A DNA stretch of 46,176 bases from Clostridiales bacterium (GCA_024693205.1 JAILLJ010000044.1:1-46176), one strand, 5' to 3'; shown: positions 25,218 to 34,402, counted from the stretch's first letter. The notes: generated from the letters alone by a model not told the origin. Numbers and translations: made by a program.

Positions 25218-25958
25218 ATGGACAGTTGTTACAGGACGATATTTAAAAGATATGAGCTTAAATATATGCTTGACAGGATGCAGTACGCCGAGGTGAGAAG
25301 CGCTATGGAAAATCATATGAAGCCGGATGAATACGGGGAAAGCACGGTATGCAGTCTTTATTTTGACACACCGAACAAGCAGATCATCAGAAGCTCGCTC
25401 GAAAGACCGATTTACAAGGAAAAGCTCAGGCTTCGCAGCTACGGGATCGCCGGAAACGATACGGACGTTTTCGCGGAGCTTAAAAAGAAATACGAGGGCG
25501 TCGTCTATAAAAGGCGTGAGACAATGAAATACCGCGACGCCGCAAGCTATCTCTTCGATCGCAACAGACCGATAAATCCCACACAGATAACAAACGAGAT
25601 AGATTATTTCATCTCATTTTACAAGGGCTTGGAGCCGTCGATGCTTCTCATTTATGACCGCACGGCGTTTTTCGGAAAGGACGACGACGGATTCAGAATT
25701 ACCTTCGACAAAAACATAAGGTGGCGCGATACGGAGCTCTGCCTTTCGTCGGGACTTTACGGAAACAGTCTTACGGGCGAAAACGAGGTGCTTATGGAGG
25801 TCAAGGCGGGAGATTCGATCCCCTTGTGGCTCGCCGAAACGCTCAGCGAAAACAGGATATTCAAGACGTCGTTTTCAAAATACGGTTCGGCATATATCGA
25901 ATCATTGAAAAAGGAAAATGAATTTATTACGAAAGAGAGGTTGAACTACTGTGCTTAA
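25218..25958 (+). CDS. VTC-domain polyphosphate polymerase-like protein
   Basis: 246 residues from ATG 25218, with AAAGGAGG 7 bases upstream; an upstream ATG at 25170 has no SD. The CYTH-type VTC tunnel domain is recognisable by FKRYELKYML (7-16), CSLYFDT, KLRLRSYG, AELKKKYEGVVYKRR and the C-terminal LMEVKAG glutamate motif, all basic or acidic residues lining a nucleotide/polyphosphate tunnel in yeast Vtc4. Bacterial VTC proteins usually sit beside DUF4956 and surface-lipoprotein genes, as here. Polymer product unproven. It overlaps the next gene by 8 bases. Confidence 0.88.
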   Translation: MDSCYRTIFKRYELKYMLDRMQYAEVRSAMENHMKPDEYGESTVCSLYFDTPNKQIIRSSLERPIYKEKLRLRSYGIAGNDTDVFAELKKKYEGVVYKRRETMKYRDAASYLFDRNRPINPTQITNEIDYFISFYKGLEPSMLLIYDRTAFFGKDDDGFRITFDKNIRWRDTELCLSSGLYGNSLTGENEVLMEVKAGDSIPLWLAETLSENRIFKTSFSKYGSAYIESLKKENEFITKERLNYCA

Positions 25959-26643
25959 CACATTATTTGCATCCGTATTCGGATCGGGAAGCTCGGAGAT
26001 AGTCATATCGGAATTTTTGGTCTGCGTCCTTGCGGCGCTTGTCGTCGGCGCGATCTCCGCGCTTATCTACACCTATAAAAACGAGTATACAAAGGGCTTT
26101 GTGGTGAGCCTTGCGCTTCTTCCCGCGGCGGTCGCGGTAGTTATTATGATGGTAAACGGAAATCTCGGTACGGGCGTCGCGGTCGCCGGAGCGTTCAGCC
26201 TTGTAAGATTTCGCTCGGCGCCGGGAACGGCAAAGGAGATATACGCTATCTTTGTGGCGATGACGGCGGGTCTCGCGATGGGAATGGGATATATCGGTTA
26301 CGGCGTACTGTTTACGCTTATCGCCGGAGCGGCGTCGCTCATCTATAACGCGACAAAATTCGGCGAGCCGAAGGAAAACATGTGCGACAAGGTGCTTCAG
26401 GTGACGATCCCCGAAAATCTCGATTACAGCGGAGTTTTTGATGATATTTTTGAAAGATACACCGTAAAACATTCGCTTTGCAAGGTAAAAACAGCCAACA
26501 TGGGTAGCCTGTTCAAGCTCACCTATAACGTGACGCTCAAGGGAGCCGACATGGAAAAATCGTTTATCGACGATCTGAGATGCCGGAACGGCAATCTTGA
26601 AATATCGCTGAACAGACAGGAAAGAGAATTAAACGAGCTTTGA
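25951..26643 (+). CDS. DUF4956 membrane protein
   Basis: 230 residues from GTG 25951 (AGAGG upstream). Four hydrophobic segments lie in the first 130 residues (around 20-40, 48-68, 72-90 and 95-128), including the family's GVAVAGAFSLVRFRS and MTAGLAMGMGYIGYG motifs. The remaining 100 residues form a soluble cytoplasmic domain that resembles a ferredoxin-like fold (VTIPENLDYSGVFDDIF). DUF4956 proteins accompany VTC proteins and may form their membrane partner or channel; the function has not been established. Confidence 0.85.
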   Translation: MLNTLFASVFGSGSSEIVISEFLVCVLAALVVGAISALIYTYKNEYTKGFVVSLALLPAAVAVVIMMVNGNLGTGVAVAGAFSLVRFRSAPGTAKEIYAIFVAMTAGLAMGMGYIGYGVLFTLIAGAASLIYNATKFGEPKENMCDKVLQVTIPENLDYSGVFDDIFERYTVKHSLCKVKTANMGSLFKLTYNVTLKGADMEKSFIDDLRCRNGNLEISLNRQERELNEL

Positions 26644-26679
26644 TACAAAGATCAGAACAATTGAAAGGAGTAAAGCGAA

Positions 26680-28482
26680 ATGAAAAAATTATTGGCATTA
26701 TCGGCGGCGGTGCTTCTTATGTTGACAGCGGGCTGCAGCCTGAATAATACGGGTTCTGACGCAAGCGCCGTTTCGGGCGAAGCCGAACAGGTCAGCGTTA
26801 CATCAAATGCGGTAAACGAGAGCGGAATGTTTTCCGACAGGGATCTTGAAGTAGGCTACAGCGAGGCGGACGCGGTAAAGATCGCTTTAAACGGCGCTTC
26901 GGCGACGTCCTCCGATAAATCAAACGTCGATATAAGCGGAGGTACGGTCACGGTATCGGACGAGGGCGTATATGTCCTCAGCGGTGATCTTTCGGACGGG
27001 CAGATCGTTGTCGACGCCGAAAAGACGGATAAGATACAGCTTGTTTTAAACGGCGCGTCGATAACTTCCTCCGACAGCGCGGCAATATATATCAAGTCGG
27101 CGGACAAGGTGTTTATCACTTTGACCGATACGGAAAACAGTCTGACGTCCTCGGGCGAATTCAAAACGACGGACGACAACAATGTTGACGCGGCGATCTT
27201 TTCAAAGGAAGATCTGACTTTAAACGGCGTCGGCTCGCTTAAAACGGTCAGCGCCTGCGGCCACGGGATAGTGTCGAAAGACGACCTTGTAATAACGGGC
27301 GGAACGATCGATATAACGAGCGCAGGCCACGGGCTTTCGGGCAAGGATTCCGTAAGGGTCGCGGGCGGAAACATCACCGTTAAATCAGACAAGGACGGCG
27401 TCCATTCGGAAAACGCCGACGACGAGAGCAAGGGCTTTATCTATATCGAAAACGGTACGTTTGACATAACCGCGAAAAAGGACGGTATAGACGCGAGCGG
27501 CTATCTTACGGTAAACGGCGGAAAATTCAATATCGTTTCGTCTGTCGACGCGATCCACTCAAACGCGGACGTCACGATAACGGCGGGAACGTTTGAAATT
27601 TCCGCGGATGACGACGGAATACACGCCGATTCGGCTGTCGCGATAAGCGGTGGTACGGCGTCGATAACAAAGAGCTATGAGGGCATAGAGGGACAAAATA
27701 TCACGTTGAGCGGCGGAAAAATTACGATCAAAGCGTCGGACGACGGACTTAACGCGGCGGGCGGCAACGATTCCTCGGGAGCGAACGGTCGCATGGGACA
27801 AGACAAGTTCAAGGCGGACGAGAACTGCTTTATCGAGATCAAGGGCGGAACGCTTAACATCAACGCGTCGGGCGACGGTATCGACTCCAACGGAAGCATT
27901 AAGGTGAGCGGCGGTACGACATATGTCAGCGGACCTTCTAATAACGGGAACGGCGCCATCGACTGCGGCGAAGGATTGTCACCGGTTATAACGGGCGGAA
28001 CGGTCATTGCGGCAGCCAGCAGCGGAATGGCTGTGACGTTCGGCGGAGAATCGACGCAGTGCTCGATAATGTATAACATGACGTCGGCGAAGGATGGCGG
28101 AACGGCGGTCACGCTCAAGGACGGATCGGGCAAGGTGCTCGCGTCCTTTACGCCCGAAAACAAGTATCAGTCCGTAGTGATAAGCGTTCCCGCCATGAAG
28201 CAAAACGAAAAATATACCGTGACGGCAGGCGATGAGAGCAAAGAGATCACGCAGTCCTCGGTATCCGTCACCGAGGGAGAGGCCGGAGGAATGTCAGGCT
28301 TCATGAAGGACGGCTTCCGCGGAGACAAGGGAGGAATGACTCTGCCTACGGACGAAAACGGCGAAACGCTTAAAAAATTCGACGGAGAAAGACCGGAGAT
28401 GCCGAGAGGTGAGATGCCCGAGATGCCGGAAATGCCGAACGGCGGCAAGGCTGCGGATAATTCAGGCGGCGCATCGGTATGA
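26680..28482 (+). CDS. Beta-helix carbohydrate-binding lipoprotein (Cthe_2159 type)
   Basis: 600 residues. A lipoprotein signal peptide ends in LTAGC (lipid-modified Cys19). From residue 60 to about 480 short repeats such as ISGGTVTVSDEG, GGTIDITSAGHG, GGNITVKSDKDGVHSENAD and GGTLNINASGDGIDSNG describe a right-handed parallel beta-helix with DG-I-DS calcium-like turns, as in the Cthe_2159 cellulose/pectate-binding family (DUF4353). The tail is Pro-Met-Glu rich (GEMPEMPEMPN). It is the third gene of the VTC-DUF4956 unit, with SD AAAGGAG. It probably binds acidic polysaccharide at the surface. Confidence 0.87.
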   Translation: MKKLLALSAAVLLMLTAGCSLNNTGSDASAVSGEAEQVSVTSNAVNESGMFSDRDLEVGYSEADAVKIALNGASATSSDKSNVDISGGTVTVSDEGVYVLSGDLSDGQIVVDAEKTDKIQLVLNGASITSSDSAAIYIKSADKVFITLTDTENSLTSSGEFKTTDDNNVDAAIFSKEDLTLNGVGSLKTVSACGHGIVSKDDLVITGGTIDITSAGHGLSGKDSVRVAGGNITVKSDKDGVHSENADDESKGFIYIENGTFDITAKKDGIDASGYLTVNGGKFNIVSSVDAIHSNADVTITAGTFEISADDDGIHADSAVAISGGTASITKSYEGIEGQNITLSGGKITIKASDDGLNAAGGNDSSGANGRMGQDKFKADENCFIEIKGGTLNINASGDGIDSNGSIKVSGGTTYVSGPSNNGNGAIDCGEGLSPVITGGTVIAAASSGMAVTFGGESTQCSIMYNMTSAKDGGTAVTLKDGSGKVLASFTPENKYQSVVISVPAMKQNEKYTVTAGDESKEITQSSVSVTEGEAGGMSGFMKDGFRGDKGGMTLPTDENGETLKKFDGERPEMPRGEMPEMPEMPNGGKAADNSGGASV

Positions 28483-28564
28483 CAAAGAGCCGGAAATATG
28501 GGATGATGACGGTTTTTTGGGGAAAAGATTGTGCAATATTTTGTATAAAATAAACATTTTTGTG

Positions 28565-28593
28565 TTGACAAGATGAAAAATTTAGTATATAAT
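28565..28593 (+). promoter_or_regulatory. Perfect-consensus sigma-A promoter
   Basis: TTGACA (28565-28570), 17-base spacer, TATAAT (28588-28593). No open reading frame of note starts behind it before the strong hairpin ending at 28719. Confidence 0.85.
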
Positions 28594-28599
28594 AAACAC

Positions 28600-28722
28600 A
28601 TAAAGAGCTGTGAGGAAATGTTGCTTTGATGGTATTTTAATGTTGCTGAAATTCCTCCATATCATAAAACTCACACACACGGATGAGGGATATGGCTTTG
28701 TCATGTCCCTTATCCGTGTTTT
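28600..28722 (+). ncRNA. Candidate small RNA or attenuated leader
   Basis: A transcript from the perfect promoter upstream would begin near 28600. It can form a hairpin of GAGGAA with TTCCTC (28613-28618/28653-28658) or, exclusively, GTGAG with CTCAC, and ends in an 18-bp stem listed as a terminator. No coding potential or known RNA family (SRP, 6S, T-box, common riboswitches) was recognised. It may instead be an attenuator for the phosphoesterase gene, which has its own promoter downstream. Confidence 0.5.
28677..28722 (+). terminator. Strong intrinsic terminator, 18-bp stem
   Basis: Arms 28677-28694 and 28702-28719 pair over 18 positions with two G-U pairs and a 7-base loop (GCTTTGT), followed by TTT. 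The 5' arm contains GATATGG, which can pair with CCATATC at 28658-28664, so an alternative fold is possible. Confidence 0.75.
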
Positions 28723-28773
28723 ACATATATGTCTTTGCCGTCCGATTTTGAGGGGCTTTTGCATGTAATGATA

Positions 28774-28801
28774 TTGACAGGCGAAAAAATCGTTGTATAA
28801 T
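28774..28801 (+). promoter_or_regulatory. Promoter of the purple-acid-phosphatase-like gene
   Basis: TTGACA (28774-28779), 16-base spacer, TATAAT (28796-28801). The predicted transcript begins at a small hairpin, GTCGGC-GTTA-GCCGAC (28808-28823), which would protect the 5' end. Confidence 0.8.
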
Positions 28802-28862
28802 ATTATTGTCGGCGTTAGCCGACGTTAACCCGAAGTTTCGAGCGAAAGGGAAGGAATATAAA

Positions 28863-30347
28863 ATGAAAAAACTGTCAAAGTCATTTATCTGCGTCCTGCT
28901 TGCCGCATCTCTGCTCTTTTCGTTTAACGCCTATGCGGACGTATCCGGTGCGGCGGAGTCCGACGAATTTACGAGGATATGCTCCTCTGTAAACGGCGAC
29001 ACCGAAAACTCCGTCGGTATCTCGTGGTGTACGACCGCCGCCGATTCGAGCGACGTATCCGTCGTCAGCGCCGACGCTTATTCGGTCGGCGGATTTGACA
29101 AGCAGGTGATATATTCCGGCGAATGTAAGGAATTCAAGGGATATTATATCCATCATGTGACGGTCGATAAGCTGTCAGCCGGCACTTCGTATTATTACCG
29201 CGTCGGTAACGCTTCAAAATCAAATTGGAGCAGGGTATGCTCCTTTAAGACGAACGCGGGGTTTGATTCATCATTTTCATTTCTCGTTACCGCCGACGTC
29301 CAGGCGAGCAGCGACGAAAATTTTGAAAGAGCGTCAAAGGTCATGAAGGCGGGACTTAAGGTGCTTCCCGATCCCGCGTTTACGGTATCTCTCGGCGACT
29401 ATGTAAACGACTGTACAAACGACGAGTGGAACTGGTATTTCGACAGATTTTCATTCGCGAACGACGCGATCCTTCATGTTCCGGTGGCGGGAAATCATGA
29501 CGGCAACCTCAAATGGAACTGGTTTAAAAACATGTTCAATGTCGGCGAGGCAGAGGGCAGCGCGACGACAACGGGATGCTATTATTCGTTTGATTACGGA
29601 AACGCCCATATCGCGGTGCTCAACACAAACGACATGTACCCGATGTCCGCGCAGCAGCTTAACTGGCTCAGAAATGACATGAACACTTCCTCCGCCGACT
29701 GGAAGATAATATTCATGCACAGAGCGTCGTATTCGGCGGGCAAAAACATCGACAAGCCCGATACGATCATAATGAGAAAGCTCCTTCTGCCCGTTATCGA
29801 CGAGCTTGACATAGATCTTGTTATGGCGGGACACGACCACATGTATTTCAGGACATATCAGGTGAAAAACGACAAAGTATGCGACACAAAATACGTCGAG
29901 GAGCTCTATGACGGCGAAATGACGAAGTTTGCGTTAAATCCCGAGGGCACTGTCCATATCTTACCGAGCACGACCGGTACAAAGAGATACAGCGTCAATA
30001 AATCGGCGTTCGGTCCTATCCTCGGATGCGGTGAGGTAGTAAGCGACACAAAGGCATACGGAGTGTTTTCAACGGTTAAAATAGATAAGGACAAGCTCGT
30101 TTTCAAGGCGTACGGCTATGACGATCAGGCGGAGGACGAAAACACGGAGAGCGTTCTTATCGACGAATACGCCATCAAAAAGGATATCGGAAAGAATAAG
30201 CCCGATCCGAATTATAAAGTCCTTCCTACAAATCCCTTAATATGCCTTCCCGTCAACATTTTTAATTTTGTAAGACTGTTCACCTATTATCTTGTCGTCC
30301 TCTTTGTGAAGATCGTCCCGACGGCGATAAAAAATAAGCAGTTCTGA
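28863..30347 (+). CDS. Secreted purple-acid-phosphatase-like metallophosphoesterase
   Basis: 494 residues from ATG 28863 with GGAAGGA upstream; an in-frame ATG at 28806 lies at the predicted transcript start. Signal peptide residues 1-27 (SKSFICVLLAASLLFSFNAYAD). Residues 35-120 form a fibronectin-like purple acid phosphatase N-terminal domain (SVGISWCTTA, TSYYYRVGN). The catalytic domain shows VTADVQ, LGDYVND, VAGNHDG, FMHRASYS and MAGHDHMYFRTY. A final hydrophobic helix (about 460-485, followed by KNKQF) would anchor it in the membrane. It likely releases phosphate from extracellular esters. It is close to, but not cotranscribed with, the VTC operon. Confidence 0.88.
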   Translation: MKKLSKSFICVLLAASLLFSFNAYADVSGAAESDEFTRICSSVNGDTENSVGISWCTTAADSSDVSVVSADAYSVGGFDKQVIYSGECKEFKGYYIHHVTVDKLSAGTSYYYRVGNASKSNWSRVCSFKTNAGFDSSFSFLVTADVQASSDENFERASKVMKAGLKVLPDPAFTVSLGDYVNDCTNDEWNWYFDRFSFANDAILHVPVAGNHDGNLKWNWFKNMFNVGEAEGSATTTGCYYSFDYGNAHIAVLNTNDMYPMSAQQLNWLRNDMNTSSADWKIIFMHRASYSAGKNIDKPDTIIMRKLLLPVIDELDIDLVMAGHDHMYFRTYQVKNDKVCDTKYVEELYDGEMTKFALNPEGTVHILPSTTGTKRYSVNKSAFGPILGCGEVVSDTKAYGVFSTVKIDKDKLVFKAYGYDDQAEDENTESVLIDEYAIKKDIGKNKPDPNYKVLPTNPLICLPVNIFNFVRLFTYYLVVLFVKIVPTAIKNKQF

Positions 30348-30391
30348 TTTTTCCGATCAAAACCGCTTATGAAAGCTTAACAGAAAAACAT

Positions 30392-30425
30392 AAATGCCGT
30401 GACGTTTATCGCCACGGCATTTATT
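30392..30425. terminator. Bidirectional terminator between convergent genes
   Basis: A 10-bp perfect stem (AAATGCCGTG 30392-30401 with CACGGCATTT 30413-30422) has T-rich flanks on both strands and serves the phosphoesterase gene (+) and dusB (-). Confidence 0.85.
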
Positions 30426-31395
30426 ATGTGGATTTTATTACCTTTTCCGCAAGACATTCAAGTTCGTCTATACTTGAGATAGCCCCTATCTCGTTTCTGA
30501 ATGACGCGGCGCCGCGCTGACCTTTTATATACCACGCGGCATGTTTTCTCGCTTCTTTTATCCCTATTCTGTCTCCCTTGTAGAGACAGAGCTTTTTTAT
30601 ATGGCGCACCATGACAGCCATTCTTTCTTCGACCGGCGGCTCCTCCATGACGGTACCGTCCCTAAGATATTTATTTATCATCTCAAAGACCCACGGCCTT
30701 CCGAGCGAGCCGCGCCCGACGGCAAGAAAGTCACAGCCCGTATATTCGAGCATATTGAGAGCGCTTTTGCCGTCTGTCACGTCGCCGTTTCCGATAACAG
30801 GAATCGAGACGGCTTTTTTAACGTCGCGGATAACGTCCATGTTTACGGGCGGGGAGTACATCTGCGCCCTTGTCCTTCCGTGGACGGTTATAGCTGCCGC
30901 GCCCGCGTCCTCGCATATTTTCGCGACCTCGATCGCATTTATCGAATTATCATCCCAGCCGGTTCGCATTTTGACTGTCACGGGGACGGGAGAAACCTTT
31001 ACGCACGCCTTAACTATCTCTCCGCAGAGATGGGGGTCCTTCATCAGCGCGCTTCCTCCGCCGTTGCCCGCGACCTTCGGCGCGGGACAGCCCATGTTTA
31101 TATCGACAAAGTCCGGCTCGTATTTCATCGCTCTTAAAAGCGCGTCCGCCATAACGTCCGGCTCGTGTCCGAAAAGCTGGATCGCGGCGGGGCGCTCGGA
31201 CGAGGTCAGCGAAAGAAGCTCCGACGATTTTCGGTCGTTGTACGTTATGCCCTTTGCGCTCGCCATCTCTCCGACGGTGAACGCGGCGCCGTATTCTTTG
31301 CAAAGCTCGCGAAACGCCCTGTCGGCAACTCCCGCCATGGGCGCGAGCGAAGCGAAGCCGTCTATAATGAGGCCGCCTATTTTTAAGATCATCAT
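30424..31395 (-). CDS. dusB: tRNA-dihydrouridine synthase
   Basis: 323 residues. The FMN-dependent TIM-barrel motifs are LAPMAGVADRAFRELC (residues 17-32), DINMGCPAPKVAGNGGGSALMKDP (active-site Cys in MGCP), VKMRTGWDD, ITVHGRTRAQMY and VGRGSLGRPWVF. Dus enzymes reduce uridines in tRNA. It follows polA with one base between; AAAGGG is 5 bases before the first ATG (31395) and 8 before the second (31392), so the second may be used. It ends at the bidirectional terminator. Confidence 0.94.
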   Translation of the reverse strand: MMILKIGGLIIDGFASLAPMAGVADRAFRELCKEYGAAFTVGEMASAKGITYNDRKSSELLSLTSSERPAAIQLFGHEPDVMADALLRAMKYEPDFVDINMGCPAPKVAGNGGGSALMKDPHLCGEIVKACVKVSPVPVTVKMRTGWDDNSINAIEVAKICEDAGAAAITVHGRTRAQMYSPPVNMDVIRDVKKAVSIPVIGNGDVTDGKSALNMLEYTGCDFLAVGRGSLGRPWVFEMINKYLRDGTVMEEPPVEERMAVMVRHIKKLCLYKGDRIGIKEARKHAAWYIKGQRGAASFRNEIGAISSIDELECLAEKVIKST

Positions 31396-31396
31396 A

Positions 31397-33979
31397 TCAG
31401 CCCTTTGCGTCGTACCAGGTTTTGCCCGAATGAACGTCCGCGGAGAGCTTTACGCTCATTTTCGCGGCGTTTTCCATCTCTTCGCCGAGAAGCCTTGTGA
31501 CCTCGGCGACTTCGTTTTCGGGCGCCTCGACGATAAGCTCGTCGTGTATCTGTAAGATCAGGCGCGACTTCATGTTCGCCTTTTTCATCTTTTCACAGAC
31601 GTTTATCATCGCTATTTTTATAATATCCGCGGCTGTGCCCTGGATGGGCATGTTGCGCGCCACGCGCTCGCCGAATGCCCTGAGATTTCCGTTTGAGGAC
31701 GAAAGCTCGGGGAGGTAACGCCTTCTTTTGAAAAGCGTCTCGGCATAGCCGTTTTCCTTTGCTTTGTTTACTACCTCATGCATATATCTGTCTACGCCGG
31801 AGTAGTGATGGAGATATTCTTTAATATATCTGTCGGCCTCGGCTCTCGATACGCCGATATTTTTCGCGAGCGAGAATGCGCCGATGCCGTAGACGATCCC
31901 GAAGTTGACCGCCTTTGCGCGGCTTCTCATTAGCGGCGTCACCATTTGAAGCGGCATATTGAACACCTGGGACGCCGTTATTGCGTGGATATCGTCGTTG
32001 TTGTTGAAGGCGTCTATCATCACGCTGTCGTTAGCCATATGGGCGAGCACGCGAAGCTCGATCTGGGAATAGTCTGCGTCGACTAAGAGACAGCCCTCCT
32101 TTGCGCGGAAAAACTTTCTCATCTCCCTGCCTGTTTCCGATCGGACGGGGATGTTCTGGAGGTTCGGTTCGGTGGAGGATATACGTCCCGTTCTCGTTTC
32201 CGTCTGATTCAAGGTCGAATGTATCCTCCCGTCGGGGGAGATGACCTTGAGAAGGCCGTCGCAGTAGGTGGATTTAAGCTTTGCGAGCGTCCTGTATTCG
32301 AGGATATCCGCGACGATAGGGTGATCGTCGGCGAGATTTTCAAGGATATCCGCTTTCGTCGAATAACCGCTCTTTGTCTTTTTCGCGGATGGGAGCTTCA
32401 TTTTTTCAAAGAGCGCGTCCGCAAGCTGTTTCGGCGAATTGAGATTGAATTCAAACCCCGCCGCCTCATATATTTTTTCGGTCAGCTCCGATATTTTTGA
32501 GTCGAGCTCGATACCGAAACGCTCGATGCCGTCGCTGTCGACCTCGAAGCCCACGGTCTCCATCGAAGCGAGCACCTTTGAGAGCGGTATCTCTATTTCA
32601 TGGAGCAGCTCCTTCTGTCCGTTTTCGACGATGTTTTTTTCGAGCGCCGCGGAAAGCTCGGGCAAAACGGCGGTCGACGATATCTTTTCATCCTTTACAT
32701 CGGGGACATAAACGCCGTATTCGCCGGCGAGGCGAAGGATATCGTAGTTTCCCGACGAGGGATTGAGCACATATCCCGCGAGCATCGTGTCTGTGCCGAT
32801 GGCGGCAGGCTCGATGTTGTTTCGGTATGCGTAGGCGAAAAGCGGCTTTATGTCCGAGGTGAATTTTATTATCTCGCCGTCTTCGAGAAATTTTTTCATA
32901 AACGCGGGGAACGAGAGGTTTCCGCACGAGAGAGTTATTACTCTGTCGCCGTCAAAGAACCTGATCTCCGATATATATCCGCCCTCATAGTCGGCGGTGA
33001 AGTACGCCTTGCCGCTCTTTTTGAGAAGCTCATAAACCTCGTCCGGCGAAAGATCGGACGTCTCCTCAATTACTTTTTCGGTCGTTTGCGGCCTTTCGGC
33101 GACGGGAAGAGGCTTTAAATTGAGCTTTTCGAGCATCCCGAACATTTCGAGCGAGGTCAGTATCCTTGTTACCTTGACGATATCGGGCCCAGAGGTGAGG
33201 CAGTCGGAAAGCTTTATATCGAGCGGCGCATCTGTGCAGATAGTTCCGAGCGTACGGCTGAGATACGCCATATCCTTATCGGCCTTAAGCTTATCTCTGA
33301 CGCCCTGCTTTACGTCTATCGTATCGATATTTTCATATATGTTATCGACTGAGGAAAAGCGCTGAATGAGGTCGGACGCCGTTTTCTGACCTATTCCGGA
33401 AACGCCCGGTATATTGTCGGAGCTGTCGCCCATAAGGGCCTTGATATCTATAAGCTGACGAGGCGTGATGCCGTATTCCTCAAGTATTTTTTCAGGTGTG
33501 TAGCGGACTGTCTGGGGACGTCCCATTTTTGTCGAAGCCAAAAGGACGGAGGTGTCGTCGCTGACAAGCTGGAGGCTGTCGCGGTCGCCGGTCGCGATGA
33601 CACATTCCGCGCCCTCCCTGCGGCAGAGCGACGAAAGCGTGCCGAGAATGTCGTCCGCTTCAAAGCCCTCTTTTTCGATTATCTTATATCCGAGAGCGGA
33701 TAGAAGCTCCTTTAAGACGGGCATCTGCTGCGCGAGCTCGTCGGGCATACCTTTTCTGCCCGCCTTGTAGCCGTCGTACATTTTATGGCGGAAGGTCGGG
33801 GCTTTAAGGTCAAAAGCGGCGACGACGGCGTCGGGCGAATTTTCGTCTCTCAGCTTAAGAAGGATATTCATAAAACCGTAGATGCCGTTTGTGAATCTGC
33901 CGTCCTTTGTCGTAAGCAGTTTTATCCCGTAAAACGCGCGGTTCACGATGCTGTTGCCGTCGATCACAAGAAGCTTCAT
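31397..33979 (-). CDS. polA: DNA polymerase I
   Basis: 860 residues, full length. The 5'-nuclease domain (1-290) has VIDGNSIVNRAFYG, the helical DGYKAGRKG and ATGDRDSLQL. The middle 3'-5' exonuclease fold (about 305-470) is retained, but the usual metal-binding set is not intact (the second motif reads TSDIKPLF rather than the QNLKYD type), so proofreading is probably lost, as in many Gram-positive enzymes. Polymerase motifs are DADYSQIELR (A, about 632), RSRAKAVNFGIVYG (B, about 684) and QIHDELIVE (C, about 810). It excises primers and fills gaps. SD GAGGAAAAG. In an operon with dusB. Confidence 0.96.
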   Translation of the reverse strand: MKLLVIDGNSIVNRAFYGIKLLTTKDGRFTNGIYGFMNILLKLRDENSPDAVVAAFDLKAPTFRHKMYDGYKAGRKGMPDELAQQMPVLKELLSALGYKIIEKEGFEADDILGTLSSLCRREGAECVIATGDRDSLQLVSDDTSVLLASTKMGRPQTVRYTPEKILEEYGITPRQLIDIKALMGDSSDNIPGVSGIGQKTASDLIQRFSSVDNIYENIDTIDVKQGVRDKLKADKDMAYLSRTLGTICTDAPLDIKLSDCLTSGPDIVKVTRILTSLEMFGMLEKLNLKPLPVAERPQTTEKVIEETSDLSPDEVYELLKKSGKAYFTADYEGGYISEIRFFDGDRVITLSCGNLSFPAFMKKFLEDGEIIKFTSDIKPLFAYAYRNNIEPAAIGTDTMLAGYVLNPSSGNYDILRLAGEYGVYVPDVKDEKISSTAVLPELSAALEKNIVENGQKELLHEIEIPLSKVLASMETVGFEVDSDGIERFGIELDSKISELTEKIYEAAGFEFNLNSPKQLADALFEKMKLPSAKKTKSGYSTKADILENLADDHPIVADILEYRTLAKLKSTYCDGLLKVISPDGRIHSTLNQTETRTGRISSTEPNLQNIPVRSETGREMRKFFRAKEGCLLVDADYSQIELRVLAHMANDSVMIDAFNNNDDIHAITASQVFNMPLQMVTPLMRSRAKAVNFGIVYGIGAFSLAKNIGVSRAEADRYIKEYLHHYSGVDRYMHEVVNKAKENGYAETLFKRRRYLPELSSSNGNLRAFGERVARNMPIQGTAADIIKIAMINVCEKMKKANMKSRLILQIHDELIVEAPENEVAEVTRLLGEEMENAAKMSVKLSADVHSGKTWYDAKG

Positions 33980-34011
33980 AACTTTTCCTCTTTTATAAGT
34001 TGATATTTAAG

Positions 34012-34385
34012 GTCCTTCACGGAGTTTTGTTGGATAGTGGGAAGCCGCCCCCAAAAGCCTTCCATTTGGAGAAGGTGGCCGAGCGAAGCGAGGTCGGATG
34101 ATTCGGGCACATCCGCCGTCGGTGGCGGATAAAGGATGTGACCGAATAGGAAGAAATAGGGAGTATCGCGAAGCGCTCCAAGCGAGCGAGACGACCATAT
34201 TTCTGACCGGAGGGAATACGTTTATTCTTGATGCCAACCGATAGCGTCATCTGGAAACGGCGGCAACCCCACAGTCAGCCGCAAGGGCGGCTGACAGCGT
34301 CTCGCCTGCCGGCTCGGTCGGCGCTTCTGCCGTTGGCAGAGGTGTCCACCGGACACCCGCGCCCCTTACACAGGGGAGCCTTTGT
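34012..34385. repeat. Cluster of dispersed-type palindromic repeats
   Basis: About 370 bases without a credible gene, GC-rich and packed with short inverted repeats: CCTTCC/GGAGAAGG near 34058, ATCCGCC/GGCGGAT near 34110-34130, GTCAGCCGC/GCGGCTGAC near 34274-34295, CTGCC/GGCAG near 34327, GGTGTCC/GGACACC near 34340-34358 and CCCC/GGGG near 34364. Segments such as GAAGGTGGCCGAGCG and GGGGAGCCTTTGTGTGG resemble interspersed intergenic repeats seen in many gut Clostridia genomes. Some short open frames cross it, but they are artefacts of the repeats. Confidence 0.7.
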
Positions 34386-34402
34386 GTGGTTCTCTTTAAT
34401 AT

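Noticed and set aside
31397-33979. Frameshift or truncation of polA
   Set aside because: The frame is continuous over 860 residues and all three polymerase motifs are in order; only the exonuclease site appears degenerate, which is common.
34007-34250. Short open frames through the palindromic repeat cluster
   Set aside because: They cross several hairpins, have no SD and no similarity to each other or to known proteins.
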